In this document: piece by piece, positions 1 through 9,470 of the stretch | How positions within the stretch are numbered: position 1 is the stretch's first letter | How the letters are laid out: the number at the start of each line of letters is the position of its first letter | Source of the DNA: Mycobacterium sp. ITM-2016-00316 | Lineage (GTDB): Bacteria > Actinomycetota > Actinomycetes > Mycobacteriales > Mycobacteriaceae | Direction of reading: 5' to 3' | Length of the DNA stretch: 64,000 nucleotides | NCBI RefSeq assembly: GCF_002968335.2 | Contig: NZ_CP134398.1 | Span: 5,580,001 to 5,644,000, forward strand | Notes under the pieces: generated by a model | Told to the model about the DNA's origin: nothing | Seen by the model: the letters and a program-made list of their open reading frames with translations, nothing else | Database searches by the model: none | Translations under genes and position numbers: made by a program

Positions 1-457
1 GACCCAGTTCTACCACATGCTCGACATCACCACCGGTTGGCAAAAAGCCTACGGCCCAGCAGGTTTCGCGCAGCACCAGTTCCTCGTGCCGCCGAACGCG
101 CTGGAGGACTTCAAGGCCATCATCCGGTGGATCCAGACTCAGGGCCATTACTCGGCGCTGAATGTGTTCAAACTGTTCGGCCCGGGCAACAAGGCACCGT
201 TGAGCTTTCCGATGGCAGGCTGGAACGTGGCCATGGACTTCCCGAACAAGCCGGGTGTCAACGAGTTCCTCAACGAACTGGACAGCCGCGTCATGGAATT
301 CGGTGGACGTGTCTACACCGCCAAGGATTCCCGGGTCAGCGCGGAGAACTTCCACAAGATGTACCCCCGAGTGGACGAATGGATCGCTGTGCGCCGCAAG
401 GCGGATCCACAAGGCGTCTTCGCCTCGGACATGGCCCGTCGTCTTGAACTGCTCTAG
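1..457 (+). CDS. dprE1: DprE1, decaprenylphosphoryl-beta-D-ribose oxidase, 3' end only
   Basis: This is the C-terminal 151 residues of the flavoenzyme that oxidises decaprenylphosphoryl ribose (DPR) to the 2'-keto intermediate; DprE2 then reduces it to DPA, the arabinose donor for arabinan. The reading frame is open from the window edge. The tail ([26 protein letters not shown]) aligns without gaps to the last 75 residues of M. tuberculosis DprE1 as I remember it. The active-site Lys equivalent to Lys418 is kept in YTAKDSR. The residue equivalent to Cys387, the covalent target of benzothiazinones, is Ala (codon GCC at 230-232, in GWNVAMDFP). dprE2 follows 33 bp downstream on the same strand. 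The identity is near certain; the start lies outside the window. Confidence 0.96.
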   Translation, partial: TQFYHMLDITTGWQKAYGPAGFAQHQFLVPPNALEDFKAIIRWIQTQGHYSALNVFKLFGPGNKAPLSFPMAGWNVAMDFPNKPGVNEFLNELDSRVMEFGGRVYTAKDSRVSAENFHKMYPRVDEWIAVRRKADPQGVFASDMARRLELL

Positions 458-490
458 CCTCGAATTGCTCCAGAAAGGCCATACCTGCAC

Positions 491-1270
491 ATGATCGACG
501 CCACCGGTAACCCGCAGACCATCCTGCTGCTGGGCGGAACGTCCGAGATCGCCTTGGCCATCGCCGAGCGGTACCTGCGCAATGCGAAAGCCCGGATCAT
601 CCTGGCCGACCTGCCCGGTGCCCCCAAGAAGGACGCCGCGATCGCGCAGCTGCAGGCCGCCGGCGCCAAGTCGGTCGAGTACCTGGACTTCGATGCCCTG
701 GACACCGCATCCCATCCCGCCGTCATCGAAAAGGCCTGGGCAAACGGCGATGTCGACGTCGCCGTGGTGGCCTTCGGGGTTCTGGGTGACGCCGAGGAGC
801 TGTGGCAGAACCAGGCCAAGGCGGTACTGACCGCGCAGATCAACTACGTCGCTGCGGTATCGGTCGGCGTACTGATCGCCGAGTTGCTGCGGGCGCAGGG
901 CTTCGGACAGATCATCGCGATGTCCTCGGTGGCCGGTGAGCGGGTGCGCCGCTCCAACTTCGTGTACGGCTCGACCAAGGCCGGCCTGGACGGCTTCTAC
1001 CTCGGCCTCGGCGAGGCGCTGCGGGAGTTCGGGGTCAAGGTGCTGGTGATCCGCCCCGGCCAGGTGCGCACCACCACCACGCTGGAGCACTGGAAGGCCA
1101 CCGGCGCCAAGGAAGCACCCTTCACCGTCGACAAGGAGGACGTCGCCGAACTGGCCGTCACCTCGGCGGCCAAGGGTAAGGACCTGGTGTGGGCACCGGG
1201 CCAGGTTCGGGTGCTGATGTCGGTACTGCGACACATCCCGCGGCCGATCTTCCGCAAGCTGCCCTTCTGA
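491..1270 (+). CDS. dprE2: DprE2, decaprenylphosphoryl-2-keto-D-erythropentose reductase
   Basis: This NADH-dependent short-chain reductase completes the DprE1/DprE2 epimerisation of DPR to DPA. It has 259 residues, close to the usual 254. The N-terminus shows a Rossmann nucleotide site ([18 protein letters not shown], about residues 12-29), and the SDR catalytic Ser-Tyr-Lys is visible as MSSVAGE followed by YGSTK near residues 140-162. The ATG at 491 follows a GA-rich stretch (CCAGAAAGG) that could serve as ribosome binding site. It lies between dprE1 and aftA on the same strand, as in other mycobacteria, which supports a shared transcript. Confidence 0.95.
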   Translation: MIDATGNPQTILLLGGTSEIALAIAERYLRNAKARIILADLPGAPKKDAAIAQLQAAGAKSVEYLDFDALDTASHPAVIEKAWANGDVDVAVVAFGVLGDAEELWQNQAKAVLTAQINYVAAVSVGVLIAELLRAQGFGQIIAMSSVAGERVRRSNFVYGSTKAGLDGFYLGLGEALREFGVKVLVIRPGQVRTTTTLEHWKATGAKEAPFTVDKEDVAELAVTSAAKGKDLVWAPGQVRVLMSVLRHIPRPIFRKLPF

Positions 1271-1288
1271 TGGTTCGCCGGAGGGGGA

Positions 1289-1300
1289 GAGCGAAGCGAC
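1289..1300 (+). repeat. Dispersed short repeat GAGCGAAGCGAC, copy between dprE2 and aftA
   Basis: The 37-bp dprE2-aftA gap holds one copy of a short GC-rich sequence (GAGCGAAGCGAC) that recurs in at least five other non-coding or gene-edge places in this window: 17.2, 26.9, 28.6, 54.4 and 59.9 kb. Here it sits 7 bp before the aftA start codon, in the place where a ribosome binding site would be expected; the GAGGGGGAGAG just upstream is the likelier ribosome site. It is not palindromic and its function is unknown. Confidence 0.6.
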
Positions 1301-1307
1301 CCGGGAA

Positions 1308-3161
1308 ATGATCCTCAGGACCGTCGGCCAGATGGTGGCCGCGGCCGTCACGGCCGCGCTCCTCACCGTCGTCGCCCTGGTGGCGATCGCCCGCGTCGAG
1401 TGGCCCGCCTACAACTCGTCCAACCAGCTGCACGCGCTCACCACAGTGGGCCAGTTCGCCTGCCTGGCCGGCATTTTCGCCGCCGGCGCTTTGTGGCGCC
1501 ACGGCCGCCGCCTGCTGGCGCGGATCGCCGCGGTGGTCTTCCTGTCGGCGTTCTCGGTGGTCACCCTGGCGATGCCGCTCGGCGCCACCCGGCTGTACCT
1601 GTTCGGCATCTCGGTGGATCAGCAGTTCCGCACCGAGTACCTGACCAGACTGGCCGACAGTCCCGCACTGCACGATATGACCTACATCGACCTGCCGCCG
1701 TTCTATCCGGCGGGCTGGTTCTGGATCGGCGGTCGGCTCGCCGATCTGACCGGCATGCCCGCCTGGGAGATGTTCAAGCCGTGGGCGATCATCTCGATCA
1801 CCGCCGCGATCGCGGTCGCTCTGGTGCTGTGGTCGGCGATGCTGCGTTTCGAGATCGCGCTCGCGGTGTCCACCGCCACCGCGGCGGTGACGCTGGCCTA
1901 CACGTCGGCCGAGCCGTACGCCGCCGTCATCACCGTGCTGCTGCCACCGATCTTCGTGCTGGCGTGGTCGGGGCTCACGCGCACCGACAAAACCCCCTGG
2001 GGCGCCGTCATCGGCGTCGGGCTCTTCCTCGGCATGGCCGCGCTGTTCTACACCCTGCTGCTGGGCTATGCGGCGTTCACCGTCACCCTGATGGCGCTGC
2101 TGCTGGCAATCTCGCGGCGCAGCATCGCGCCGCTGCTCCGGCTGACGGTCATGGGTGCCATCGCCGGCGCGCTGGCGCTCATCACCTGGGGCCCCTACCT
2201 GCTGGCCGCGGCCCGCGGGGAACCCGCCGACACCGGCACCGCCCAGCACTACCTGCCCATCGACGGCGCCGAGCTGACCTTCCCGATGCTGGACTTCACC
2301 CTGCTGGGCGCGCTGTGCATGCTCGGCACCATCTGGCTGGTCGTGTATGCCCGCACCTCGACCCGCGCCGGCGGCCTGGCGATCGGGGTGCTGGCCGTCT
2401 ACGCCTGGTCGCTGCTGTCCATGCTGACCACGCTGGTCGGCACCACCCTGTTGTCCTTCCGCCTGCAGCCCACGCTGTCGGTGCTGCTGGCCGCCGCGGG
2501 CACCTTCGGGTTCATCTGGGTGGCCCAGGCCGTCATGGCCCGCTACCAGCACCCGGGCCGGCACGTGGTGGCGATCGCCGCCACCATCGGCGCCATCGGG
2601 GCGGTCACCTTCAGCCAGGACATCCCCGACGTGCTGCGCGCCGACATCAACGTCGCCTACACCGACACCGACGGCTACGGAGAGCGCGCCGACCGGCGCC
2701 CGCCCGGCGCGGAGCAGTACTACCGCGCACTCGACGAGCGGATTCTGCAGGTGACCGGCGTGCCGCGCACCGAGACCGTCGTGATGACCGCGGACTACAG
2801 CTTCCTGTCCTACTACCCGTACTACGGCTTCCAGGGCCTCACCTCGCACTACGCAAACCCGTTGGCGCAGTTCGAGGCCCGCTCGGCGGCCATCGAGAGC
2901 TGGGCGCTGCTCGGCACGCCCGAGGAGTTCATCACCGCGTTGGACCAGCTGCCCTGGCAGGCACCCACGGTGTTCCTGATGCGCCGCGGCGGTCCGGACA
3001 GCTACACGCTGCGGCTGGCCACCGACGTCTATCCGAATCAGCCGAACGTCAAGCGGTATCAGGTCGAGCTGAATGCGGCGCTGTTCGATGATCCGCGCTG
3101 GGACGTGTCCACCGACGGTCCGTTCGTTCTGGCCATCCGTAAACCGCAGGCGGGTGGTTGA
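1308..3161 (+). CDS. aftA: AftA, galactan 5-O-arabinofuranosyltransferase
   Basis: AftA transfers the first arabinofuranosyl residue from DPA onto the galactan chain at the outer face of the membrane. The 617-residue product is close to the family's usual length (643 in M. tuberculosis). It has a long N-terminal array of hydrophobic segments (to about residue 440) and a soluble C-terminal part, the GT-C layout. The conserved run [13 protein letters not shown] and [15 protein letters not shown] near residues 104-142 match what I recall of AftA. The ATG at 1308 is preceded by purine-rich sequence. Its stop (3159-3161) shares one base with the ATG of embC, so the two are translationally coupled. 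Confidence 0.94.
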   Translation: MILRTVGQMVAAAVTAALLTVVALVAIARVEWPAYNSSNQLHALTTVGQFACLAGIFAAGALWRHGRRLLARIAAVVFLSAFSVVTLAMPLGATRLYLFGISVDQQFRTEYLTRLADSPALHDMTYIDLPPFYPAGWFWIGGRLADLTGMPAWEMFKPWAIISITAAIAVALVLWSAMLRFEIALAVSTATAAVTLAYTSAEPYAAVITVLLPPIFVLAWSGLTRTDKTPWGAVIGVGLFLGMAALFYTLLLGYAAFTVTLMALLLAISRRSIAPLLRLTVMGAIAGALALITWGPYLLAAARGEPADTGTAQHYLPIDGAELTFPMLDFTLLGALCMLGTIWLVVYARTSTRAGGLAIGVLAVYAWSLLSMLTTLVGTTLLSFRLQPTLSVLLAAAGTFGFIWVAQAVMARYQHPGRHVVAIAATIGAIGAVTFSQDIPDVLRADINVAYTDTDGYGERADRRPPGAEQYYRALDERILQVTGVPRTETVVMTADYSFLSYYPYYGFQGLTSHYANPLAQFEARSAAIESWALLGTPEEFITALDQLPWQAPTVFLMRRGGPDSYTLRLATDVYPNQPNVKRYQVELNAALFDDPRWDVSTDGPFVLAIRKPQAGG

Positions 3162-6100
3162 TGGCCGGACAACTAGCATCTAGCTCCGTGAACGACGCGC
3201 CGGCCAATCACCGCACCACCAGACTGGTCGCTGTCGTCGCCGGGTTGCTCGGGACGATCCTGGCCATCGCCACCCCGTTCCTGCCCGTCACCGAGACCAC
3301 CGCCACGCTGAACTGGCCGCAGAACGGGACGCTGGACAGCGTCGACGCACCGCTGATCGGCTATGTCGCGACCGACCTGAACATCACCATCCCGTGCGCC
3401 GCGGCCGCCGAACTCACCGGTACGCGCAACGTGCTGTTGTCCACGGTGCCCAAGCAGGCGCCCAAGGCCGTCGACCGCGGGCTGCTCATCGAGCGGGTCA
3501 ACAACGAGCTGCTGGTCATCGTGCGCAACACCCCGGTGGTCAGCGCACCGCTGAGTGAGGTGCTCAGCCCGGCCTGCCGCGAACTGACGTTCACCGCGCA
3601 CGCGGACACGGTGACCGGCGAGTTCGTCGGCCTGACCGCCGGGCCCGATGACGAGAATCCGGGTGAGCCGCTGCGCGGCGAACGCGGCGGCTACGACTTC
3701 CGCCCGCAGATCGTCGGCGTGTACACCGACCTCGCCGGCCCGGCGCCGCCCGGCCTGGAACTCTCCGCGACCATCGACACCCGGTACAGCAGCTCGCCCA
3801 CGCTTCTCAAGACGCTGGTGATGGTGCTGGGTGTGGTGATGACGATCGCGGCGCTGGTCGCGCTGCACCGCCTCGACGTCGCCGACGGCATGCGGCACCG
3901 CCGTTTCCTGCCGCAGCGCTGGTGGTCGCTGACCAAGCTCGACGCACTGGTGGCCGCGCTGCTGGTGTGGTGGCATTTCGTCGGCGCCAACACCGCCGAC
4001 GACGGCTACATCCTGACCATGGCCCGGGTCTCCGAGCACGCCGGCTACATGGCCAACTACTACCGCTGGTTCGGCACCCCGGAGGCGCCGTTCGGCTGGT
4101 ACTACGACCTGCTCGCGCTGTGGGCCCAGGTGTCCACCGCCAGCATCTGGGTGCGGCTGCCCACCCTGGTGATGGGCCTGGCCTGCTGGTGGATCATCAG
4201 CCGCGAGGTGATCCCGCGGCTCGGGGCGGCGGTCAAGAAGAGCCGGCCCGCGGCCTGGACCGCGGCCGCGATGTTCCTGGCGTTCTGGCTGCCGCTGAAC
4301 AACGGCCTGCGACCCGAGCCGATCATCGCCGTCGGCATCCTGCTGACCTGGTGCTCGGTGGAGCGCGGCGTGGCGACCAGCCGGCTGCTGCCGGTGGCGG
4401 TGGCCATCATCATCGGGGCGCTGACCCTGTTCTCCGGGCCCACCGGCATCGCCGCGGTCGGTGCGCTGCTGGTCGCCGTCGGCCCGCTGAGAACGATTGT
4501 GGCCGCCCATGTCTCACGCTTCGGCTACGCCGCGCTGCTGGCGCCCATCGCCGCCGCGGGCACCGTCACCGTCTTCTTGATCTTCCGGGACCAGACGTTG
4601 GTCAGCGAGCTGCAGGCCAGCTCGTTCAAGTCCACCATCGGGCCCAGCCTGGCCTGGTTCGACGAACACATCCGCTACTCCCGGTTGTTCACCACCAGCC
4701 CCGACGGTTCGGTGGCCCGGCGTTTTGCGGTGCTCACCCTGCTGCTGGCCGTGGCCATCGCGGTGGCGATGACGCTGCGCAAGGGGCGCATTCCCGGCAC
4801 CGCGATCGGACCCGCCCAGCGCATGATCGGGATCACCGTCATCTCGTTCCTGTCGCTGATGTTCACCCCCACCAAGTGGACGCATCACTTCGGTGTGTTC
4901 GCCGGCCTGGCGGGCTCGTTGGGCGCGCTGGCAGCGGTGGCCATCGCCGCGACGGCCATGACGTCCAAACGCAACCGCACCGTGGTCACCGCCGTGGTGT
5001 TGTTCGTGACCGCTCTGTCGTTCGCCACCGTGAACGGCTGGTGGTACGTGTCGAACTTCGGCGTCCCGTGGTCGAACGAGTTCCCGGAGTGGAAGTTCGG
5101 GTTCACCACGATGCTGCTGGGTCTGTCGGTGCTGGCCCTGCTGGTGGCGGCCTGGCTGCATTTCGCCGGCGGCGAGGACCGGGAGCGGCCCTGGACCCGG
5201 TTCACCGGCGCACCGCTGGCCGTCGTGACGTGGGCGGTGGTGCTGTTCCAGGTGATCTCACTGACGCTGGCGGTCGCGGCGCAGTACCCGGCGTGGTCGG
5301 TCGGGCGTTCCAATCTGGATGCGTTGCGCGGCAAGACCTGTGGGCTGGCCACCGATGTGATGGTCGAGCAGGACCCGAACGTCGGGATGCTCACCCCGAT
5401 CGACGAGCCGGTCGGCGAGGCGCTGGGCGCGGGCACCGCGCAGAATTTCCGTCCCGACGGGATTCCGTCCGACATCTCCGCGGACTCGGTGTCCGAGCAG
5501 CCCGGCTCCAGTAATTTCGCCGACTCCGAGGGCAGCGACGAGTCCGGCAGTGAGCCCGGTACCGAGGGCGGTACCACCGTCGCGGCCGGCGTGAACGGGT
5601 CGCAGGCCCGCCTGCCCTACAACCTCGACCCGGCCCGTACCCCGGTGCTGGGCAGTTGGCGGGCCGGGCCCCAGGCGCCTGCGACGCTGCGTTCGGCCTG
5701 GTACCGGCTGCCCCCGAGTGGTGAGCGCGGTCCGCTGTTGGTGGTGTCGGCGGCCGGGCGCTTCGATGCCGGCGAGGTCCTGGTGCAGTGGGCCACCGAG
5801 GAGCAGGCCGCCGACGGAAAGCCCGGTGGGACCATCGGTTTCGCCGATGTCGGGGCCGTGCCCGCGTGGCGCAATCTGCGCGCCCCGATGTCCGCGATCC
5901 CCGAGCAGGCCACCCGGGTGCGTCTGGTGGCCTCCGATGACGACCTGTCTCCCCAGCACTGGATCGCCGTCACTCCGCCGCGCATCCCGGAATTGCGCAG
6001 CCTGCAGGATGTCGTCGGGTCCACCGATCCGGTCATGCTGGACTGGCTTGTCGGACTTGCCTTCCCGTGTCAGCGACCGTTCTTCCACCGCTACGGCGTC

Positions 6101-6376
6101 ACCGAGGTGCCCAAGTGGCGCATCCTGCCGGACCGGTTCGGGGCCGAGGCCAACTCGCCGGTGATGGACTACCTGGGTGGCGGGCCGCTGGGCATCACCG
6201 AGTTGCTGCTGCGCGCGATCCCGGTGCCGACGTACCTGGAGGGCGACTGGTTCCGTGATTGGGGTTCCCTGCAGCAACTTCGGCAGTTCTACCCGAACGC
6301 GAAGACCGCGGAACTGGAACTCGGCACCGCCACCCGCAGCGGGTTGTGGAGTCCGGCAGCCCTGCGTCCGTCCTAG
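3161..6376 (+). CDS. embC: EmbC, arabinosyltransferase (lipoarabinomannan branch)
   Basis: This membrane GT-C arabinosyltransferase extends the arabinan of lipoarabinomannan and is an ethambutol target. The protein of about 1071 residues has a first transmembrane segment near residue 20, an N-terminal lectin-like periplasmic part, a multi-span core and a C-terminal carbohydrate-binding domain. The GT-C acidic pair is Asp280-Asp281 in DDGYILTMARV. It is assigned as EmbC rather than A or B by position directly after aftA and by sequence. The ATG at 3161 overlaps the aftA stop (TGATG); an in-frame GTG at 3188 after TAGCTCC would give a shorter N-terminus nearer that of some homologs, so the start is uncertain. 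Unusually, embA does not follow: 3.1 kb of other genes intervene. Confidence 0.94.
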   Translation: MAGQLASSSVNDAPANHRTTRLVAVVAGLLGTILAIATPFLPVTETTATLNWPQNGTLDSVDAPLIGYVATDLNITIPCAAAAELTGTRNVLLSTVPKQAPKAVDRGLLIERVNNELLVIVRNTPVVSAPLSEVLSPACRELTFTAHADTVTGEFVGLTAGPDDENPGEPLRGERGGYDFRPQIVGVYTDLAGPAPPGLELSATIDTRYSSSPTLLKTLVMVLGVVMTIAALVALHRLDVADGMRHRRFLPQRWWSLTKLDALVAALLVWWHFVGANTADDGYILTMARVSEHAGYMANYYRWFGTPEAPFGWYYDLLALWAQVSTASIWVRLPTLVMGLACWWIISREVIPRLGAAVKKSRPAAWTAAAMFLAFWLPLNNGLRPEPIIAVGILLTWCSVERGVATSRLLPVAVAIIIGALTLFSGPTGIAAVGALLVAVGPLRTIVAAHVSRFGYAALLAPIAAAGTVTVFLIFRDQTLVSELQASSFKSTIGPSLAWFDEHIRYSRLFTTSPDGSVARRFAVLTLLLAVAIAVAMTLRKGRIPGTAIGPAQRMIGITVISFLSLMFTPTKWTHHFGVFAGLAGSLGALAAVAIAATAMTSKRNRTVVTAVVLFVTALSFATVNGWWYVSNFGVPWSNEFPEWKFGFTTMLLGLSVLALLVAAWLHFAGGEDRERPWTRFTGAPLAVVTWAVVLFQVISLTLAVAAQYPAWSVGRSNLDALRGKTCGLATDVMVEQDPNVGMLTPIDEPVGEALGAGTAQNFRPDGIPSDISADSVSEQPGSSNFADSEGSDESGSEPGTEGGTTVAAGVNGSQARLPYNLDPARTPVLGSWRAGPQAPATLRSAWYRLPPSGERGPLLVVSAAGRFDAGEVLVQWATEEQAADGKPGGTIGFADVGAVPAWRNLRAPMSAIPEQATRVRLVASDDDLSPQHWIAVTPPRIPELRSLQDVVGSTDPVMLDWLVGLAFPCQRPFFHRYGVTEVPKWRILPDRFGAEANSPVMDYLGGGPLGITELLLRAIPVPTYLEGDWFRDWGSLQQLRQFYPNAKTAELELGTATRSGLWSPAALRPS

Positions 6377-6384
6377 CCTGCGGC

Positions 6385-6546
6385 CCAGCTAGCGGCGATC
6401 TACCAGGTTTCAGCCTCGTGGCACCGTCGCCCTCTCGACTGACACCAGGTACGAATCGGGGCGTCCGGACGTACCTCATGTCAGCCGGGCAGTCAGATCA
6501 ACGACGAGACTGAAATCAGGTAGACCCGCCCAACCAGCTAGCGGCG
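6385..6546. repeat. 130-bp imperfect palindrome flanked by 13-bp direct repeats
   Basis: The space between embC and the convergent oxidase gene holds a nested inverted repeat. The outer arms 6397-6421 and 6502-6526 match at 20 of 25 positions. The inner arms 6439-6453 and 6470-6484 (CTGACAccAGGTACG and its partner) match at 13 of 15. Both pairs share one dyad axis at 6461.5 and are separated by 17-nt unpaired stretches on each side. The exact 13-mer CCAGCTAGCGGCG occurs at 6385-6397 and again at 6534-6546, where it covers the stop codon of the oxidase gene. This could be a foldback (MITE-like) element with target duplication, or a long bidirectional terminator. There is no coding capacity worth calling. 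Confidence 0.65.
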
Positions 6547-8172
6547 CCCGGCCAGGATCGCCTCGATATTGCGCTCGGCCAGTGCGGTGATGGACATGAA
6601 CGGGTTGCAGCCGATGTAGCCGGGGACCAGCGACGCGTCGTTGACATAGAGCTTCTCGTGACCGTTCACGCGCCCGAACAGGTCGGTCGCCGCCCCACGC
6701 ACACAACCACCCAGCGGGTGGACGGTGTTGGGCGCGAACGCCTTTCCTTCGAACAGATCGTCGCGGTAGTCGACCCCGTTGGCCTGGGTCACCCGGTCGA
6801 ACACCAGCCGCGCACGCTCGATCAAATGGTCGGTGTGCCCCTGCGGCCAGTCGATGCCGATGGAGTCCGACTGCCGGTCATAGCTGATCGTCGCCCGGTC
6901 ACCGGTGCGCACCATGGCGTAGTAACCCAGCGCATTCGTCTCCAGCGGCAGCGGCAGCGAGAACATGCTGGCGTACACCGGATTGTCCGGGTCGGCACGA
7001 CCGTCCAGGTTGATCATGCCGAGCAGCGACTGCTGGGTGCCCACCGGTTCGGCGGTGTTGTGCGAAACCATGATGTCACCGTTGTTGCCGTAGCCGTTGC
7101 CGACCTCATCGTGCAGGTTGGCCAGATCCCCGTTCTCCCGTGCGCGTAACAGCAGGTGCGTCGTGCCAAGCACACCCGCGGCCAGATAGAGCTGCTCGCA
7201 ACCGATCTCATCACGGGCCACCTCCTTGCCCCAGCGGTCGATCTCGCGGATGGACACCACGTACTCACCCGAGTGTTCCTGACGGATACCGGTCACCTCG
7301 GTGAGCGGTCGCAGTTGTACGTTCCCGGTCTTCAGCGCCGCCGCGACATAGGTCTGGTCGACGCTGCCGAGGCGGCCGTGATTGTTGCCGTACTGGCACT
7401 CCCAGTCCAGCGCCGAGAGCGGCACCTCACCGGCGGCCTCACGCATCATGTAGTCGAACGAGTAGGCGCTGCCGTTGATGTCGACGCCGTACCCGGCCGC
7501 CTCGGCGTAGGCGCGGCCGACCCGGGCGTACTGGAAGTACGGGGTCTGCTCGAACCAACCCATGTCCCGGTAGCTGATCTGCAGCGCGTTCCTGGCCCGC
7601 TCGACATAGGTGCCCAGGAATTCGTTCGGGTCGATGTCCGGGAAGGCGGCCCGCGCCTGCTCGGGTGTCGGCACGGCGGCGATGGCAGCGTTGACCATGG
7701 AGCCGCCTCCGACGGCGATCCCGCGGAACACATCGTGGGCACCGAAGGTGACCTTGTCGCAGATCCCGGCCTGGATCGGCTGGGATCCCGGATTCTGTGC
7801 CGCCACCGCGTTCACCGACACGCCCATGAACGACGGCACCAGACTCGGCGGGACATCGCGGAACCAGCCGGCGCGGGTGTCCGCCGGCAACATCTTGGTG
7901 AACCGCTTCCCGTCCTCATCGGGGGTGTCCCAGAGCCGCCCCCGCTCCAGGATGAGGGTGTCCACCCCCGCCTCGCCGAGGCGCAGCGCGCTGACACCGC
8001 CGCCGTAGCCACTGCCCACCACGATGGCCTGGTGGAACGCGCGCCCCGCCGGACGTTCCTCGGGCCGGTTCGACGAACAGGCCCCCACCCCGACCGCACC
8101 GGCCGCCAGACCCGCCGCGGCACCCAGAAAACGCCGTCGCGTCACTTTGATCTTGAGCACCCCTACACCCAC
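6538..8172 (-). CDS. Cholesterol oxidase-type GMC flavoprotein, Tat signal and lipobox
   Basis: The 544-residue product is a GMC oxidoreductase most like the secreted, non-covalent FAD cholesterol oxidases of Streptomyces and Brevibacterium, which turn 3-beta-hydroxysterols into 4-en-3-ones and make H2O2. A twin-arginine signal (RRRFLG, residues 12-17) ends in a lipobox-like GVGAC with Cys32, so it may be a lipoprotein. The FAD motif GSGYGGG starts at residue 53. HPLGGC gives His485 and NPFMSITA gives Asn523; their spacing of 38 equals that of the catalytic His447 and Asn485 in the Streptomyces enzyme. The start is one of several GTG codons (8172 or 8160). It is convergent with embC and divergent from alkB. 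Substrate is inferred, not shown. Confidence 0.85.
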   Translation of the reverse strand: MGVGVLKIKVTRRRFLGAAAGLAAGAVGVGACSSNRPEERPAGRAFHQAIVVGSGYGGGVSALRLGEAGVDTLILERGRLWDTPDEDGKRFTKMLPADTRAGWFRDVPPSLVPSFMGVSVNAVAAQNPGSQPIQAGICDKVTFGAHDVFRGIAVGGGSMVNAAIAAVPTPEQARAAFPDIDPNEFLGTYVERARNALQISYRDMGWFEQTPYFQYARVGRAYAEAAGYGVDINGSAYSFDYMMREAAGEVPLSALDWECQYGNNHGRLGSVDQTYVAAALKTGNVQLRPLTEVTGIRQEHSGEYVVSIREIDRWGKEVARDEIGCEQLYLAAGVLGTTHLLLRARENGDLANLHDEVGNGYGNNGDIMVSHNTAEPVGTQQSLLGMINLDGRADPDNPVYASMFSLPLPLETNALGYYAMVRTGDRATISYDRQSDSIGIDWPQGHTDHLIERARLVFDRVTQANGVDYRDDLFEGKAFAPNTVHPLGGCVRGAATDLFGRVNGHEKLYVNDASLVPGYIGCNPFMSITALAERNIEAILAGRR

Positions 8173-8208
8173 CTCACAGCAAAATCATCATTCGTTATGG
8201 CTCCGTGT

Positions 8209-8237
8209 TTGCACTGCTCGCGCAACCAGGTTAAATA
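8209..8237 (+). promoter_or_regulatory. Putative alkB promoter in the divergent oxidase-alkB spacer
   Basis: The 109-bp spacer between the two divergent genes is AT-richer than its surroundings. TTGCAC (8209-8214) and TAAATA (8232-8237) are separated by 17 bp and fit a housekeeping-type promoter pointing to alkB. A TTGC...GCAA dyad lies over the -35 region and spacer. AAGGA at 8272-8276 is a fair ribosome binding site for the GTG at 8282. This is a reading of sequence only; no start site is known. Confidence 0.4.
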
Positions 8238-8281
8238 GGCACCAGCAACTAGTTCTCTCCATCCCCCGGCAAGGATACGAA

Positions 8282-9420
8282 GTGACCGACGCGCAGACCG
8301 GCAGAACGCCCACGTGGCGGGCTGTAAAACGGTATCTGTGGATGCTCGGCGCCATCGTCCCGGGGATGGTCGGATTGGCGTGGCTGATGGTCCAGCTGAC
8401 CGGTCTCCAGGTGTTCTGGTGGGTGGGCCCAATGCTGGCATTCGTCGTGATTCCGGTGCTTGACCAGCTAATTGGCGCCGACGAAACGCACGTCCCCAGC
8501 GGCACACTCGAAGATCTCGAAAACGATAATTTCTATCGCTGGGTCAACTATCTTTACCTGCCCAACCAGTACCTTTCGCTGATCTTCGCGTGCTGGCTGT
8601 GGAGCGGCGGTGGCTGGCTGACCATGGGCACGATCGACAAGATCGGTCTGATGGTCACCGTCGGAATCGTGGGTGGGATTGCGATCAACGCGGCCCACGA
8701 ATTGGGCCACCGGCGCGCCAGCGCCGAAAAGCGACTGAGCAAGATCGCCCTTGCGCAAACTGGCTACGGTCATTTCTTCGTCGAACACAACCGCGGCCAC
8801 CACCTGCGGGTGGCGACGGTGGAAGATCCCGCCAGCGCGCGCCTCGGTGAGAGCGTCTATCACTTCATTCCGCGTTCGGTGCTGGGCGGGCTGCGCTCGG
8901 CATGGCAGCTGGAGGGCGCGCGACTCGCCAAGGCCGGCAAGTCCCGGTGGTCACTGCGCAACGACATCCTGAACGCCTGGCTGCTATCGGCGGCCATTTT
9001 CGCGGGCCTGGTCGCCTGGTTCGGCGCCGTCATCATTCCGTGGCTGCTCGGGCAGGCAATCATCGGCGTCTGCCTGCTGGAGACGGTGAACTATCTGAGC
9101 ACTACGGCCTGCGCCGGCAGCGACTGGCTGACGGCCGCTACGAGCGGGTGGGACAGCGGCACAGCTGGAACAGCGACACGCTGATCGCCAACGTGTTCCT
9201 GTATCACCTGCAGCGGCACTCCGATCACCACGCCAACCCGCAGAAGCGCTATCAGACGCTGCAGCACTGCGATCAGGCTCCGCAGTTGCCCACCGGTTAC
9301 GGCAGCATGCTGGTGCTGGCCTGGTGCCCGCCGCTGTGGCGCCGGGTGATGGATCGCCGGGTATTGGCGCACTACGGCGGCGATATCCGGTTGGCGGCCC
9401 TGCAACCCGATAGGGCCTAG
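8282..9420 (+). CDS. alkB: AlkB-type alkane 1-monooxygenase, one frameshift
   Basis: This is an integral-membrane non-haem di-iron hydroxylase that oxidises medium-chain n-alkanes to 1-alkanols. The three histidine boxes are present: HELGH (residue 139), EHNRGHH (His169) and LQRHSDHHA near 9211-9236. The NYxEHYGL signature is present but broken. After NYL at 9097 one G is missing (CTGAGCAC where CTGGAGCAC would give Leu-Glu-His), so translation moves from frame 2 to frame 1 and would otherwise end at 9184. With the base restored the protein has about 379 residues and runs to 9420. Only 50 bp separate its stop from embA, so the two are probably cotranscribed. No rubredoxin gene follows, unlike many alkB loci. 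It may be a pseudogene or a sequence error. Confidence 0.85.
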
Positions 9421-9470
9421 CGCGGGTCGTCCGGCGGTCCCGGGCCGGCTGTCGCCTAACCTTGAACCTC

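Noticed and set aside
1158..3179. Long open frame (over 600 codons) opposite aftA
   Set aside because: It is Arg/Gln/His-rich low-complexity translation, typical of the antisense frame of a GC-rich gene; aftA on the plus strand is clearly the real gene. Similar frames opposite embC, embA, accD4, pks13 and fadD32 were rejected for the same reason.
8024..8281. Extension of alkB upstream to 8024
   Set aside because: It overlaps the oxidase gene on the other strand, reads as Arg/Pro-rich junk, and the GTG at 8282 has its own ribosome site.
6538..9420. The oxidase-alkB block as a transposon or IS element
   Set aside because: No transposase, integrase or terminal inverted repeats at both ends were seen; only the left edge has a palindrome.
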